NCBI GenBank assembly: GCA_964592375.1
Contig: CAZQDP010000004.1
Coordinates: forward strand, 20,858-84,857
DNA: 64,000 bases
Direction: 5' to 3'
Source of the DNA: CAZQDP01 sp964592375
Lineage (GTDB): Bacteria > Bacillota > Clostridia > RUG12999
Shown: one piece after another, positions 54,425-62,486 of the stretch
Position numbering within the stretch: the first letter of the stretch is position 1
Layout: the number at the start of each line of letters is the position of its first letter
Translations under genes and position numbers: made by a program
The notes under the pieces: model-generated
The model's database searches: none
What the model saw: the letters and a program-made list of their open reading frames with translations, nothing else
Told to the model about the DNA's origin: nothing

Positions 54425-55032
54425 GCTCTAAGCTACTGGTTAATCATTTCCGCGCAAAGCGGCAGACAAAAAGAAAAGAGCGCACAATTGCTTTTGCAAA
54501 AAGAAGTGGATGCATCCTCTTTGCAGTGCTTCTTTTTCTTTGTGCGCTCTGTGCGAACTGCGATAAACCAATCACCTTTTATCTTTGCTCCTTGATGCTG
54601 ATTGCTCCGGGAGTCTTGTGCTATAGAAGAATACATAAGCCACTGCCGCTCCCCATTGTGCCAATTTGTGTAATTCTTATTATTCCGGCGCTGCTTTTGA
54701 TGGGCTGGCAAATATACATCGCCCCTGTGACAAATTTGGATTTATATGACCGATGCCGAATGGAATTTGTTTCAAATGTTGGTGTAAAGATAGGTGATGT
54801 GTTTCCCGAAACGCAAATAACCTCTATGATTTATCAACGGCATTCAGCAATTGGTAGGCATACATTTCAAGTGAGCGCATTGCCAAGCATAGAGGAGATT
54901 AACCGTATCAAGGCGCGTTTTGCAGCGGAGTGTCACGCTGCAGAGGATGGATTTGAACAAATTACTTTGGCGCAGGGGCGATGCAATATTGTGATTTCGC
55001 CTTCTATTATTACTTATACCTATATGGAATAA
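54421..55032 (+). CDS. Hypothetical membrane protein
   Basis: Not recognised. A 203-residue protein beginning with a basic segment (KRQTKRKERTIAFAKR) followed by three hydrophobic helices in about 30-100. The rest (about 105-203) is a soluble extracytoplasmic domain with cysteines and no known motif. The ATGA overlap with the aldolase suggests translation coupling. It converges with gpr, only 4 bases away. It might process or sense the module's substrate, but nothing in the sequence proves it. Confidence 0.6.
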   Translation: MSSKLLVNHFRAKRQTKRKERTIAFAKRSGCILFAVLLFLCALCANCDKPITFYLCSLMLIAPGVLCYRRIHKPLPLPIVPICVILIIPALLLMGWQIYIAPVTNLDLYDRCRMEFVSNVGVKIGDVFPETQITSMIYQRHSAIGRHTFQVSALPSIEEINRIKARFAAECHAAEDGFEQITLAQGRCNIVISPSIITYTYME

Positions 55033-55036
55033 ATCA

Positions 55037-55993
55037 TTATTGTGCTACGCTATGCAGTCCGATATTGATCCCTTCTGCGATTACATCTGAAATATTTTCA
55101 ATCATACCATCTACCTCTTTTGGGGTAACTATCATCGATGAAATTCGATTTCCAAGTGTTTCTCGAATAAGATTGTACCGATTATCTTCTCCTATGCGCA
55201 TCAGCATTTCATAGAATGGTCTAGCAGCGGTGGAGGATGATTTGAGCGCCTCAAGGGTTGCTTCCAGTGCATCATCCGCAACGGTTGCCGCATCTACAAC
55301 GGTGGGAACACCGATGGCAATTACTGGGATGCCTAGGGATTCACGACTAAGCTCTTTTCTGCTGTTTCCAACGCCGGAGCCTGGACAAATGCCGGTATCG
55401 GCAATCTGGATTGTGGTTCCTAGTCTGCCAAGACTTCGAGACGCCAATGCATCAATCGCAATGACGGCACGTGGCGTTGTTTTATCACTAATTCCTTTTA
55501 CCATTTCACCTGTTTCTATACCGGTTGTGCCAAGAACCCCTGGAGACATGGCGCAAACCGGTCGTACGCCTTTTTCAAGTGCTCCCGGCATATATTCAAA
55601 AAGATGCCTTGTTACATTTAGTTTTGATATCGTTTTTGGACCTAAAGCATCGGGTGTGATATCCCAATTTCCAAGGCCTACTACGAGAACCTCTTCATCT
55701 GCGCCGACGCCATTTTCTATAAGCAGTCTACTGATTTCCTCAGCCAGCATCTGTGAGGCCTGATGTTGTGCTTCCTCGTCGTCTTCGCTGAGCCCTTCTG
55801 CTTCTATGGTAATATAATTCCCAATAGGTTTATTGATGGTTTCCGCACCGCTTTGAGAAGTAACCTCCACTCTTGTTATTTTCACACCACCCTTATCTTC
55901 GATACGTACCTCTATGCCGGAGGGAACATTTTTTCCATCTCCCACATAGTATTCATGAGCTTCTACAGCAAGGTCTGTGCGCATGCTTCTCAT
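55037..55993 (-). CDS. gpr: Germination protease GPR
   Basis: Aspartic-type endopeptidase that degrades small acid-soluble spore proteins on germination. The ATG at 55993 is 7 bases from AAAAGGGG and gives 318 residues; the longer frame with a TTG start is unlikely. GPR features: an N-terminal propeptide (MRSMRTDLAVEAHE, including the TDLA segment where autoprocessing occurs), VVGLGNWDITPDALGP, and MSPGVLGTTGIETGEMV. It marks this genome as coming from a spore former. A sigma-G-like promoter is proposed at 56040-56069. Confidence 0.95.
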   Translation of the reverse strand: MRSMRTDLAVEAHEYYVGDGKNVPSGIEVRIEDKGGVKITRVEVTSQSGAETINKPIGNYITIEAEGLSEDDEEAQHQASQMLAEEISRLLIENGVGADEEVLVVGLGNWDITPDALGPKTISKLNVTRHLFEYMPGALEKGVRPVCAMSPGVLGTTGIETGEMVKGISDKTTPRAVIAIDALASRSLGRLGTTIQIADTGICPGSGVGNSRKELSRESLGIPVIAIGVPTVVDAATVADDALEATLEALKSSSTAARPFYEMLMRIGEDNRYNLIRETLGNRISSMIVTPKEVDGMIENISDVIAEGINIGLHSVAQ

Positions 55994-56039
55994 ACAAAAA
56001 CCCCTTTTCAAATTATTGCATTTGTATTTTATGCTACAT

Positions 56040-56069
56040 TAGTATTTCTCTATATATAGAAAATAATGC
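56040..56069 (-). promoter_or_regulatory. Possible sigma-G promoter for gpr
   Basis: On the minus strand GCATT (56065-56069) and AATACTA (56040-56046) are 18 bases apart, close to the forespore sigma-G pattern (GHATR, N18, CATNNTA) with one mismatch in each box. The next gene's terminator lies just beyond it. gpr is a sigma-G/sigma-F target in Bacillus. Confidence 0.4.
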
Positions 56070-56095
56070 ATGCAACTATAAAGGATGATAATGAA

Positions 56096-56125
56096 AAAGA
56101 TGTACGATTGTGTCGTACACCTTTT
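56096..56125 (-). terminator. Terminator of the spoIVF-like operon
   Basis: On the minus strand, TGTACGA and TCGTACA arms around a 5-base loop, then a T-run (TCTTTTTC). It ends transcription between spoIVFB and gpr. Confidence 0.7.
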
Positions 56126-56132
56126 AAAATGA

Positions 56133-56948
56133 TCATTCATTTTCTATGAAATCATGTAAGTTTTTGCAACTCCCTTTTTTCTCCATTTTAAAATAGATAT
56201 ATCGGGAGGTTAAAAAGCGACTAATATTGCCGCTTTTATCGATTACAGCTCCGATGCCGTCCGCAGGAAGATAACCTGCCGCCTTCATTGGAGATAATTC
56301 ATCACGAATAAAATATAGCTTAGCAGGGCAACAGCCTTTTTTTATGTAAAATAGCTCTGATTCTAAAATTGGATTTATTCCGGACCTTTTTGCTGAATAA
56401 ACAATAAATATCCCCAGCAGAAGCAGAGAAAAATTATAGCTTGTATATTGCAGGGCAAATATGCCGGCGATCATTAGCAATACGCCGATACATACAGTAA
56501 TTGGCTTAATCACTTTTTTTGCGGCTTTTCGGCCGATCCTCCCTGAAAGAAGCGTATAGCAGGCATTTCCACCGTCCAAAGGAAGTGCCGGCAGTAGATT
56601 GCAAACTCCTAAGGCCAGCGAAGGCATGACCAGGGGAGTCATTCCACAAAGCTGCATCAGTGCAGCGAAAACTAGATTGAATAATGGCCCCGCAAGGGAG
56701 ATTGCCAGTGCAGTAGTGGCAGGATAGCTACCTCGATTAGACATTTGCATATTGATGCCACCCATATGAAAAAGAAACGCTGAAAGTTTATCTCCGCTAA
56801 GCCTTATAGCGATGTAATGACCAAGCTCATGCACCACCACCGGAATAAATACTAACGCTAACCTACTTCCACCACTCGATAAAAATGCAGCTGCAGCTGT
56901 AAATATAGCGGAATAATGAACGATAACCTTCTTATAGTGGTTATTCAT
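56133..56948 (-). CDS. spoIVFB: SpoIVFB-like site-2 metalloprotease (M50)
   Basis: Intramembrane zinc protease that, in sporulation, processes pro-sigma-K. It has 271 residues with about six membrane helices. The zinc site is VVHELGHYIA (HELGH near 40) and the third ligand is Asp in NLLPALPLDGG. In Bacillus its partner SpoIVFA is the upstream gene, and here a short gene with an N-terminal membrane segment lies upstream, overlapping by 8 bases. A C-terminal CBS-like region about 200-260 is suggested by length and SELSPM-type strands, not proven. Sigma-E promoter upstream of the operon supports the assignment. Confidence 0.85.
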   Translation of the reverse strand: MNNHYKKVIVHYSAIFTAAAAFLSSGGSRLALVFIPVVVHELGHYIAIRLSGDKLSAFLFHMGGINMQMSNRGSYPATTALAISLAGPLFNLVFAALMQLCGMTPLVMPSLALGVCNLLPALPLDGGNACYTLLSGRIGRKAAKKVIKPITVCIGVLLMIAGIFALQYTSYNFSLLLLGIFIVYSAKRSGINPILESELFYIKKGCCPAKLYFIRDELSPMKAAGYLPADGIGAVIDKSGNISRFLTSRYIYFKMEKKGSCKNLHDFIENE

Positions 56949-57288
56949 TCTTGTCCTTTTGCGGGACGGCTTCTTCGGTAGTAGAAGGTGGGGAAGTTGG
57001 AGATGGGGCAGGAGTTAGCGCAGGGAGAAGCTTATTATCGCGGGCAAAAACCATTGCACTGCTCATTGCGGCTTCAATATCTGTAGAATCAGATAAAATA
57101 TTCTTCACATATCCGCCAACCACTTTACCGCTTGGTAGCTCAATTTCCTTTATCAGTAAAAATGATATAATAATGGCCACACAGATGAGAAGTTGCATAA
57201 ATACTTTATTTTCATAACTTCGACTTGCAGCCTCTTCGTGGGCGTGGGGCGATCTTCTGCGTCGCACCCTTTCTCTTTCACGTGCCAT
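56941..57288 (-). CDS. Short SpoIVFA-like protein, no LytM domain
   Basis: A 115-residue protein: arginine-rich N terminus (MARERERVRRRRS), one membrane segment at about 34-50 (FMQLLICVAIIISFLLI), then an external stretch and a Pro/Thr/Ser tail. Position and topology fit SpoIVFA, the anchor and inhibitor of SpoIVFB, but the M23/LytM peptidase domain that normally follows is missing. GAAAGGA sits 9 bases upstream of ATG 57288. It overlaps spoIVFB by 8 bases. It is therefore either a reduced SpoIVFA or an unrelated small anchor; the sigma-E promoter fits sporulation. Confidence 0.6.
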   Translation of the reverse strand: MARERERVRRRRSPHAHEEAASRSYENKVFMQLLICVAIIISFLLIKEIELPSGKVVGGYVKNILSDSTDIEAAMSSAMVFARDNKLLPALTPAPSPTSPPSTTEEAVPQKDKNE

Positions 57289-57327
57289 ACTGTTCAGTCC
57301 TTTCAGATGCAATATTGGAATTAATAT

Positions 57328-57356
57328 AGCATATGATGGGATAGGACAAAATATGA
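57328..57356 (-). promoter_or_regulatory. Near-consensus sigma-E promoter for the spoIVF-like operon
   Basis: On the minus strand TCATATT (57350-57356, exact KMATATT) and CATATGCT (57328-57335, one mismatch to CATAYAHT) are 14 bases apart, the usual sigma-E spacing. The -10 lies about 40 bases upstream of ATG 57288. Mother-cell expression by sigma-E is as known for spoIVF in Bacillus. Confidence 0.7.
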
Positions 57357-57421
57357 CGCAGCATAGGGAATATGTCCCATAAATTCATCCTGCAACAAGA
57401 AGGCTCTTTTATAGACGTTGG

Positions 57422-58030
57422 TTACGTAGTCAAAGAAGGCATATCTGTGCCGCATATTCTACAAATCGTTTGCCAAGCTTCTTCTCTGCCAAGGCCTGTT
57501 TGTGCGGAAAAGGGGATGAGGTCATCCTCCTGCGTAAGCCCTAAAACCTCCGATATCATAGCAAGGTTTTCGATGACCTGAAGTTTTTTAAGTTTATCTA
57601 TTTTTGTAGCGATAACCACTGCTTTTTGGTGCCTGTGTTTTATCCATCCCAGCATTTGAATATCATCCTGCGTTGGCTTATGGCGACTATCCACAATCAA
57701 AAAAGTGGCGGATAGGCTGTCTCTTTCCGCAAGATACTCATCAATCATTTTGCCCCATCGAAGTTTTTCGCTCTTGGAAACCTGTGCATATCCATATCCG
57801 GGCAAGTCTACAAAATACAATGCATCATCGATGGTATAATAATTGAGTAAGGTTGTTTTGCCAGGCTTTGAACTGGTTCTTGCCAACGCTTTGCGGTTTA
57901 ATAGTTTATTGATAAAAGATGATTTGCCAACGTTTGATCGACCTGCAAATGCTATTTCTGGGTAGATAGCATCCGGATACTGATTTTTTCCTGCGGCGGA
58001 AAGAAGAAAAACTGCATTATGTAAATTCAT
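57422..58030 (-). CDS. engB: Ribosome-biogenesis GTPase EngB (YsxC/YihA)
   Basis: GTPase needed for assembly of the 50S subunit. GGAGG is 8 bases upstream of ATG 58030 (203 residues). G1 is GRSNVGKSS (about 30-38), the switch region follows GKTTLLNYYT, G3 is DLPGYG and G4 is TKIDK (about 145-149). It follows lon on the minus strand, matching B. subtilis lonB-lonA-ysxC order. Confidence 0.96.
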   Translation of the reverse strand: MNLHNAVFLLSAAGKNQYPDAIYPEIAFAGRSNVGKSSFINKLLNRKALARTSSKPGKTTLLNYYTIDDALYFVDLPGYGYAQVSKSEKLRWGKMIDEYLAERDSLSATFLIVDSRHKPTQDDIQMLGWIKHRHQKAVVIATKIDKLKKLQVIENLAMISEVLGLTQEDDLIPFSAQTGLGREEAWQTICRICGTDMPSLTT

Positions 58031-58060
58031 TGATATATCCTCCATTACGAAATAAATACA

Positions 58061-58115
58061 GGATGAATAGCAATAGCACTGCGTTTTGCCGAAGCAGAGC
58101 ATAGACTATTCATCC
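58061..58115 (-). repeat. Large inverted repeat between lon and engB
   Basis: GGATGAATAG (58061-58070) and CTATTCATCC (58106-58115) form a perfect 10-bp outer stem. An inner pair, GCACTGC and GCAGAGC (one mismatch), makes a second stem. There is no T-run at either end. It may be an attenuating or RNA-processing structure in the lon-engB transcript; function unknown. Confidence 0.6.
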
Positions 58116-58122
58116 CATTTAA

Positions 58123-60564
58123 TTAAAGTTCTTTGTGTTCCTGCACAGGTAAGTCTTGCATATGATTATCAATCACATGGCCGATTCCTGTTGGAATAGC
58201 AGACTTATGCGCAATGGTAAAGGGAGATGAATATTTCTTATTTGTCAGCGCAAATTCAAGCACTTTATCCATATTATCGCATAAAATAAATTCCATTTGT
58301 ACCCGAATGTTCGCCGGGATTTCATCCAAATCCTTTTTGTTTTCCAAAGGAATAATCACCCGTCTTATACCGGAACGAAAGGCAGCCAAGGCCTTTTCCT
58401 TCAGGCCGCCAATGGGAAGAACTCTTCCGCGAAGCGTGATTTCGCCCGTCATGGCAACATCAGGACGAACTGCGTAGCCCGTTAAGGCAGATACAAGTGA
58501 CGTGGCAATGGTAATGCCGGCAGAGGGCCCGTCCTTGGGCGTGGCACCCTCAGGCACATGAATATGAATATCCGCATTTTTATAAAAATCCTTATATATT
58601 TTGAGAGAATCTGCTTTTGAACGTATATAACTAATAGCAGCTCTGGCAGATTCCTTCATCACATCACCCAAATGACCGGTTAGTTCAATTTTGCCGGTGC
58701 CTTCCATCACATTGGCCTCAATCGACAGTGTATCACCACCAACACTGGTCCACGCAAGACCGGTAGCAACACCGGTAATGGGCTGCTCCTGCGCCTTGTC
58801 ATACCGATACCGACGTGCACCTAAAAACTCCTCCAAAACAGTGGGAGAGAGCACCAATGAGGCTTTGCTTTTGGTAACAAGATATTTCGCGGTTTTTCTG
58901 CATATACTACTGATTTCACGCTCAAGATTTCGAACGCCGGCTTCTCTTGTATAGTAGTTTATAATATCACGTAGTACAGGCTCACTTATTTTTAATGCGG
59001 TTTTTGTTAGCCCATGATTATACATCTGCTTGGGGAGAAGATGTCTTCTTGCAATGTTGAGTTTTTCCTCCTCCGTATAGCTGGAAACTTCAATGATTTC
59101 CATTCTGTCTAGTAGGGGACGGGGGATAGGATCTAAGCTGTTTGCGGTGGTTACAAACAGTATTTTGGATAAATCAAATGGCAATTCAAGATAATGATCC
59201 CGAAAAGCATTGTTTTGTTCGCTATCTAAAACTTCTAACATTGCAGAAGCGGGATCCCCTCTAAAATCATGACTCATTTTATCAATTTCATCCAGCAAAA
59301 CAAGTGCGTTATTGCTTTTTGCAAGCTTGAGAGCCGAAATAATTCTGCCCGGCATAGAACCGACATATGTGCGCCGATGCCCTCTGATTTCCGCTTCATC
59401 TCGCACGCCACCCAGTGACATTCGAACATAGTTGCGATTCAGCGCATGTGCCAAAGACCGAGCAATAGAGGTTTTTCCAACGCCAGGAGGCCCAACAAGG
59501 CACAATATAGGACTTTGCATTGCATTTGTCATTTTCCGAACAGCTAAATATTCTAAAATACGCTCTTTGACCTTCTCAAGGCCATAATGTTCTTTACTCA
59601 GAATATCCTCTGCTTTTTTAAGACTTCCCGATTCTTTGGTGGATACTGACCAAGGAAGGTCTAGCACCCAATCAACATAGGTGCGAATAACAGCCGCTTC
59701 TGCCATACCTGAAGGCATTTTGGAAAGCCTTTCAAGCTCCTTATCAAGCTTCTGAATGACTTCCTCGGATAAATTAGCAGCATCAATTTTTTTGCGATAT
59801 GCTTCAATTTCAAGATCGATTTCATCTCTGTCGCCCAGTTCGTTTTGAATTACCTTGAGCTGTTCTCTTAAAAAATATTCCTTTTGATGCTCATCGATCT
59901 GGCTTTTGACTTTACTTTTGATGCTTCGCTCTAACTCTAGTATTTCTATTTCCTTATTGAGTACAAAAATAAGCCGTTCAAGCCGCATTTTTGTATCCAA
60001 GCATTCTAATATTGACTGCTTGTCCGCAACGTCTAACATCAGATTTGCGGCAATGACATCGGAGAGCTGACCGGGATCTTCAATACTAACGATAGATGCA
60101 ATGGTTTCTGGAGGAAATTTATTATTGAGCTGGAAGTATTCATTAAATACTTCCTGTGAGCTTCTCATCAGTGCCTCCAGTTCAATATCATGCTCCGAAG
60201 TGGTTTCGGGCACATATTCACGAACTTCTCCTATGATGAATGGCTCTGTAGAAATAAAGCTTGCAAGACTTGCTCTGCTGATGCCTTCTACCAAAACTCG
60301 AATATTATCTCCCGGCAGCTTCAGTAGCTGCTTGACTTTTGCAATGGTGCCTATATTGTACAAATCCTCATAAGATGGATTTTCCACATAATCATCCATC
60401 TGTGCGGCCAAAAAAATAAGCTGATTGGAAACCATCGCTTCCTCCAAAGCCTTGACAGAACGTGGACGACCCACATCAAAATGCAGAATCATATATGGAA
60501 AGACAACTAACCCTTTCAGCGGAATAAGGGGCAATGAATGTTTTTTAGTAAAATTTTTATGCAT
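58123..60564 (-). CDS. lon: ATP-dependent protease Lon (LonA)
   Basis: Cytoplasmic AAA serine protease that degrades misfolded and regulatory proteins. AAGGA is 8 bases before ATG 60564 (813 residues). The N-terminal substrate domain begins LPLIPLKGLVVFPYM. Walker A is GPPGVGKTS and Walker B ALVLLDEIDKM. The proteolytic dyad is Ser in KDGPSAGITIATS and Lys in GGLKEKALAAF. It is upstream of engB on the minus strand with a promoter at 60593-60621. Confidence 0.97.
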   Translation of the reverse strand: MHKNFTKKHSLPLIPLKGLVVFPYMILHFDVGRPRSVKALEEAMVSNQLIFLAAQMDDYVENPSYEDLYNIGTIAKVKQLLKLPGDNIRVLVEGISRASLASFISTEPFIIGEVREYVPETTSEHDIELEALMRSSQEVFNEYFQLNNKFPPETIASIVSIEDPGQLSDVIAANLMLDVADKQSILECLDTKMRLERLIFVLNKEIEILELERSIKSKVKSQIDEHQKEYFLREQLKVIQNELGDRDEIDLEIEAYRKKIDAANLSEEVIQKLDKELERLSKMPSGMAEAAVIRTYVDWVLDLPWSVSTKESGSLKKAEDILSKEHYGLEKVKERILEYLAVRKMTNAMQSPILCLVGPPGVGKTSIARSLAHALNRNYVRMSLGGVRDEAEIRGHRRTYVGSMPGRIISALKLAKSNNALVLLDEIDKMSHDFRGDPASAMLEVLDSEQNNAFRDHYLELPFDLSKILFVTTANSLDPIPRPLLDRMEIIEVSSYTEEEKLNIARRHLLPKQMYNHGLTKTALKISEPVLRDIINYYTREAGVRNLEREISSICRKTAKYLVTKSKASLVLSPTVLEEFLGARRYRYDKAQEQPITGVATGLAWTSVGGDTLSIEANVMEGTGKIELTGHLGDVMKESARAAISYIRSKADSLKIYKDFYKNADIHIHVPEGATPKDGPSAGITIATSLVSALTGYAVRPDVAMTGEITLRGRVLPIGGLKEKALAAFRSGIRRVIIPLENKKDLDEIPANIRVQMEFILCDNMDKVLEFALTNKKYSSPFTIAHKSAIPTGIGHVIDNHMQDLPVQEHKEL

Positions 60565-60592
60565 AAAGACCATCCTTAATATAATTTAATAT

Positions 60593-60621
60593 ATTATACA
60601 CTACAAAAGAAAAATATTCAA
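60593..60621 (-). promoter_or_regulatory. Sigma-A type promoter for lon
   Basis: Minus-strand TTGAAT (60616-60621) and TATAAT (60593-60598) with a 17-base spacer, 29 bases upstream of the lon ATG. No CIRCE or CtsR-like repeats are seen next to it. Confidence 0.65.
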
Positions 60622-60631
60622 GCATGATATA

Positions 60632-62281
60632 TTATATATTTGAAGAAAGCGCACTTAAAATGCCTTGCGACACGGCATCCTTTTCCTGCGAGACAAAGAG
60701 GATTGCACAGAGCTCCTCCAAGGATTGTATCGGGATAACTTCAATGGAAAACGCTTTAAAAAGCTCCTGCCAATTATCTTGCGGAATAATAACTCGATTA
60801 GCGCCAGCATTTTTTGCGGCTTCTACCTTATCAATAATGCCACCCACAGGTTTTATTCGCCCTGATATGGATAACTCTCCAGTGAATGCTGTCTTGGCAT
60901 CTACCGAGGTGTGAAAAGCGGCAGAATATATAGCGACAAACATAGCAAGACCTGCCGAGGGGCCGTCTACCGGCATGCCGGATGGAATATTGATGACAAT
61001 ATTTTGATGGAACCTATCAAATCCAAAGGTTTTTTCTAGAAGCAAAGTAGCAATTTCAGCGGAAATTTTGGGAGTGGCTTTCCGATATAGTTGCCTGGCT
61101 CCCGCTTCAAATCTTTCTTCTTCGATCATGCCCGATAGCGAAAGCTGACCGGTGCCGGGATAAACATAAGCCTCCACATCAATGATATGACCGATAGAGC
61201 CGGATACAGCAAGTCCCGTAGCGATGCCGATTCGTGAAATGTTTGGCAGTTTTTGAGTAGGGGAGGGAGCATATTTCCCAAATGCGATGACCCATTGCAC
61301 ATCGCATATGGATATTATTTTTCGACCCTCCGATTGAGTAAGACTTGCAGCAGTTTGTAAAATATTTATTGCATCTCTGCCACTACTGCTATACGTAGAA
61401 ATGAGTTGCTGTACGCCATTTTCAATTTCCAAATTCGTTTTCACAGCTGCATTTTGCACAATATAGGAAATTTCATGTTTAGACAAGGTTTTGAAATAAA
61501 TTTCCACACAACGAGAACGAATTGCAGGAGGTATTTCCTCAGGACGCCTGGTGGTAGCACCAATCAGACGAAAATCAGCCGGCATCCCTTCGCTGAATAC
61601 TTGATGAATGTACGGAGGAATATTGGGGTTTCCAGCAGAATAATAGGAGCTTTCAAAATACACCTTTCGATCTTCTAAAACCTTGAGTAATTTGTTCATT
61701 TGCATTGGGTGGAGCTCGCCGATTTCATCAATAAATAAAACGCCTCCATGCGCTTTGGTTACTGCGCCAGGCTTAGGCTGAGGCACACCTGCCAAGCCAT
61801 AAACACCGGCTCCTTGATATATGGGGTCATGAACAGAACCAATTAAAGGGTCTGCAATATTGCGTTCATCATAACGCATGATGGTGGCGTCGGTTTCGAT
61901 AAATTTAGCCTGTGCGCCAAATGGCGAAGTGGGATTTTTCTTTGCTTCTTCAAGTATCAATCTTGCTGCTGCTGTTTTACCAATACCTGGAGGTCCGTAT
62001 ATGATAATATGTTGTGGATTAGGACCACACATTGCAGCCCTTAAGGCACGAAGTCCTTGCTCTTGACCAATTATTTCATCAAAGCTTGCAGGCCTTGTTT
62101 TTTCGGTAAGTGGCTGCGTAAGTTTGATACTCCTTAGTTGGCAGAGCTTTTGCACTTCTTTTTCACTGAGTCCTCTCAGTGCATCCTTATTCACGCGCTT
62201 ATCCTTTTGCATCGTGTAAAAGGATAAGATAACAATAAGCGTAAAGACAAGTTGGCATATGGAAATGAAAATATTCAGCAT
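60632..62281 (-). CDS. lonB: LonB-type membrane-anchored ATP-dependent protease
   Basis: Lon-like protease of the spore-formers. It has about 549 residues from ATG 62281, 7 bases from AGGAGG (ATG 62284 is 4 bases away). A hydrophobic N-terminal helix (ISICQLVFTLIVILSFY) would tether it. Then an AAA domain with Walker A YGPPGIGKTAAAR and Walker B VLFIDEIGEL, and a Lon protease domain with catalytic Ser in DGPSAGLAMF and Lys in GGIIDKVEAAKNAG. In Bacillus lonB is forespore-expressed (sigma-F). It heads the lonB-lon-engB run; I did not see a clear sigma-F box. Confidence 0.93.
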   Translation of the reverse strand: MLNIFISICQLVFTLIVILSFYTMQKDKRVNKDALRGLSEKEVQKLCQLRSIKLTQPLTEKTRPASFDEIIGQEQGLRALRAAMCGPNPQHIIIYGPPGIGKTAAARLILEEAKKNPTSPFGAQAKFIETDATIMRYDERNIADPLIGSVHDPIYQGAGVYGLAGVPQPKPGAVTKAHGGVLFIDEIGELHPMQMNKLLKVLEDRKVYFESSYYSAGNPNIPPYIHQVFSEGMPADFRLIGATTRRPEEIPPAIRSRCVEIYFKTLSKHEISYIVQNAAVKTNLEIENGVQQLISTYSSSGRDAINILQTAASLTQSEGRKIISICDVQWVIAFGKYAPSPTQKLPNISRIGIATGLAVSGSIGHIIDVEAYVYPGTGQLSLSGMIEEERFEAGARQLYRKATPKISAEIATLLLEKTFGFDRFHQNIVINIPSGMPVDGPSAGLAMFVAIYSAAFHTSVDAKTAFTGELSISGRIKPVGGIIDKVEAAKNAGANRVIIPQDNWQELFKAFSIEVIPIQSLEELCAILFVSQEKDAVSQGILSALSSNI

Positions 62282-62406
62282 CATTTACCCTCCTAATTTC
62301 CCATATAGTATCTGCATACAAAAAGGATTTATCCTTAAAATATTACAGGGAAGAGAGAGTTTTGAAAAAAGCTACATAAAAGTAACTCTATTTCCAAAGG
62401 AAGGTA

Positions 62407-62435
62407 TTGACAAGTGCATTGATTTGATTTATAAT
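62407..62435 (+). promoter_or_regulatory. Perfect sigma-A promoter for the tyrosine recombinase
   Basis: TTGACA (62407-62412) and TATAAT (62430-62435) with exactly 17 bases between. It lies 51 bases upstream of the ATG at 62487. Confidence 0.85.
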
Positions 62436-62486
62436 AAAGTTATACAAAATAAAAATTTTGTATAACAGTGGGGAGGGTTTTTGCAC

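Noticed and set aside
55230..55763. A 177-residue serine/proline-rich frame on the plus strand
   Set aside because: It is the exact antisense shadow of gpr, with no start signals; the gpr protein motifs are unambiguous.
62323..62336. AAGGAT-TT-ATCCTT palindrome between lonB and the recombinase
   Set aside because: Six-base arms in AT-rich DNA are expected by chance; no T-run and no match to a known operator.
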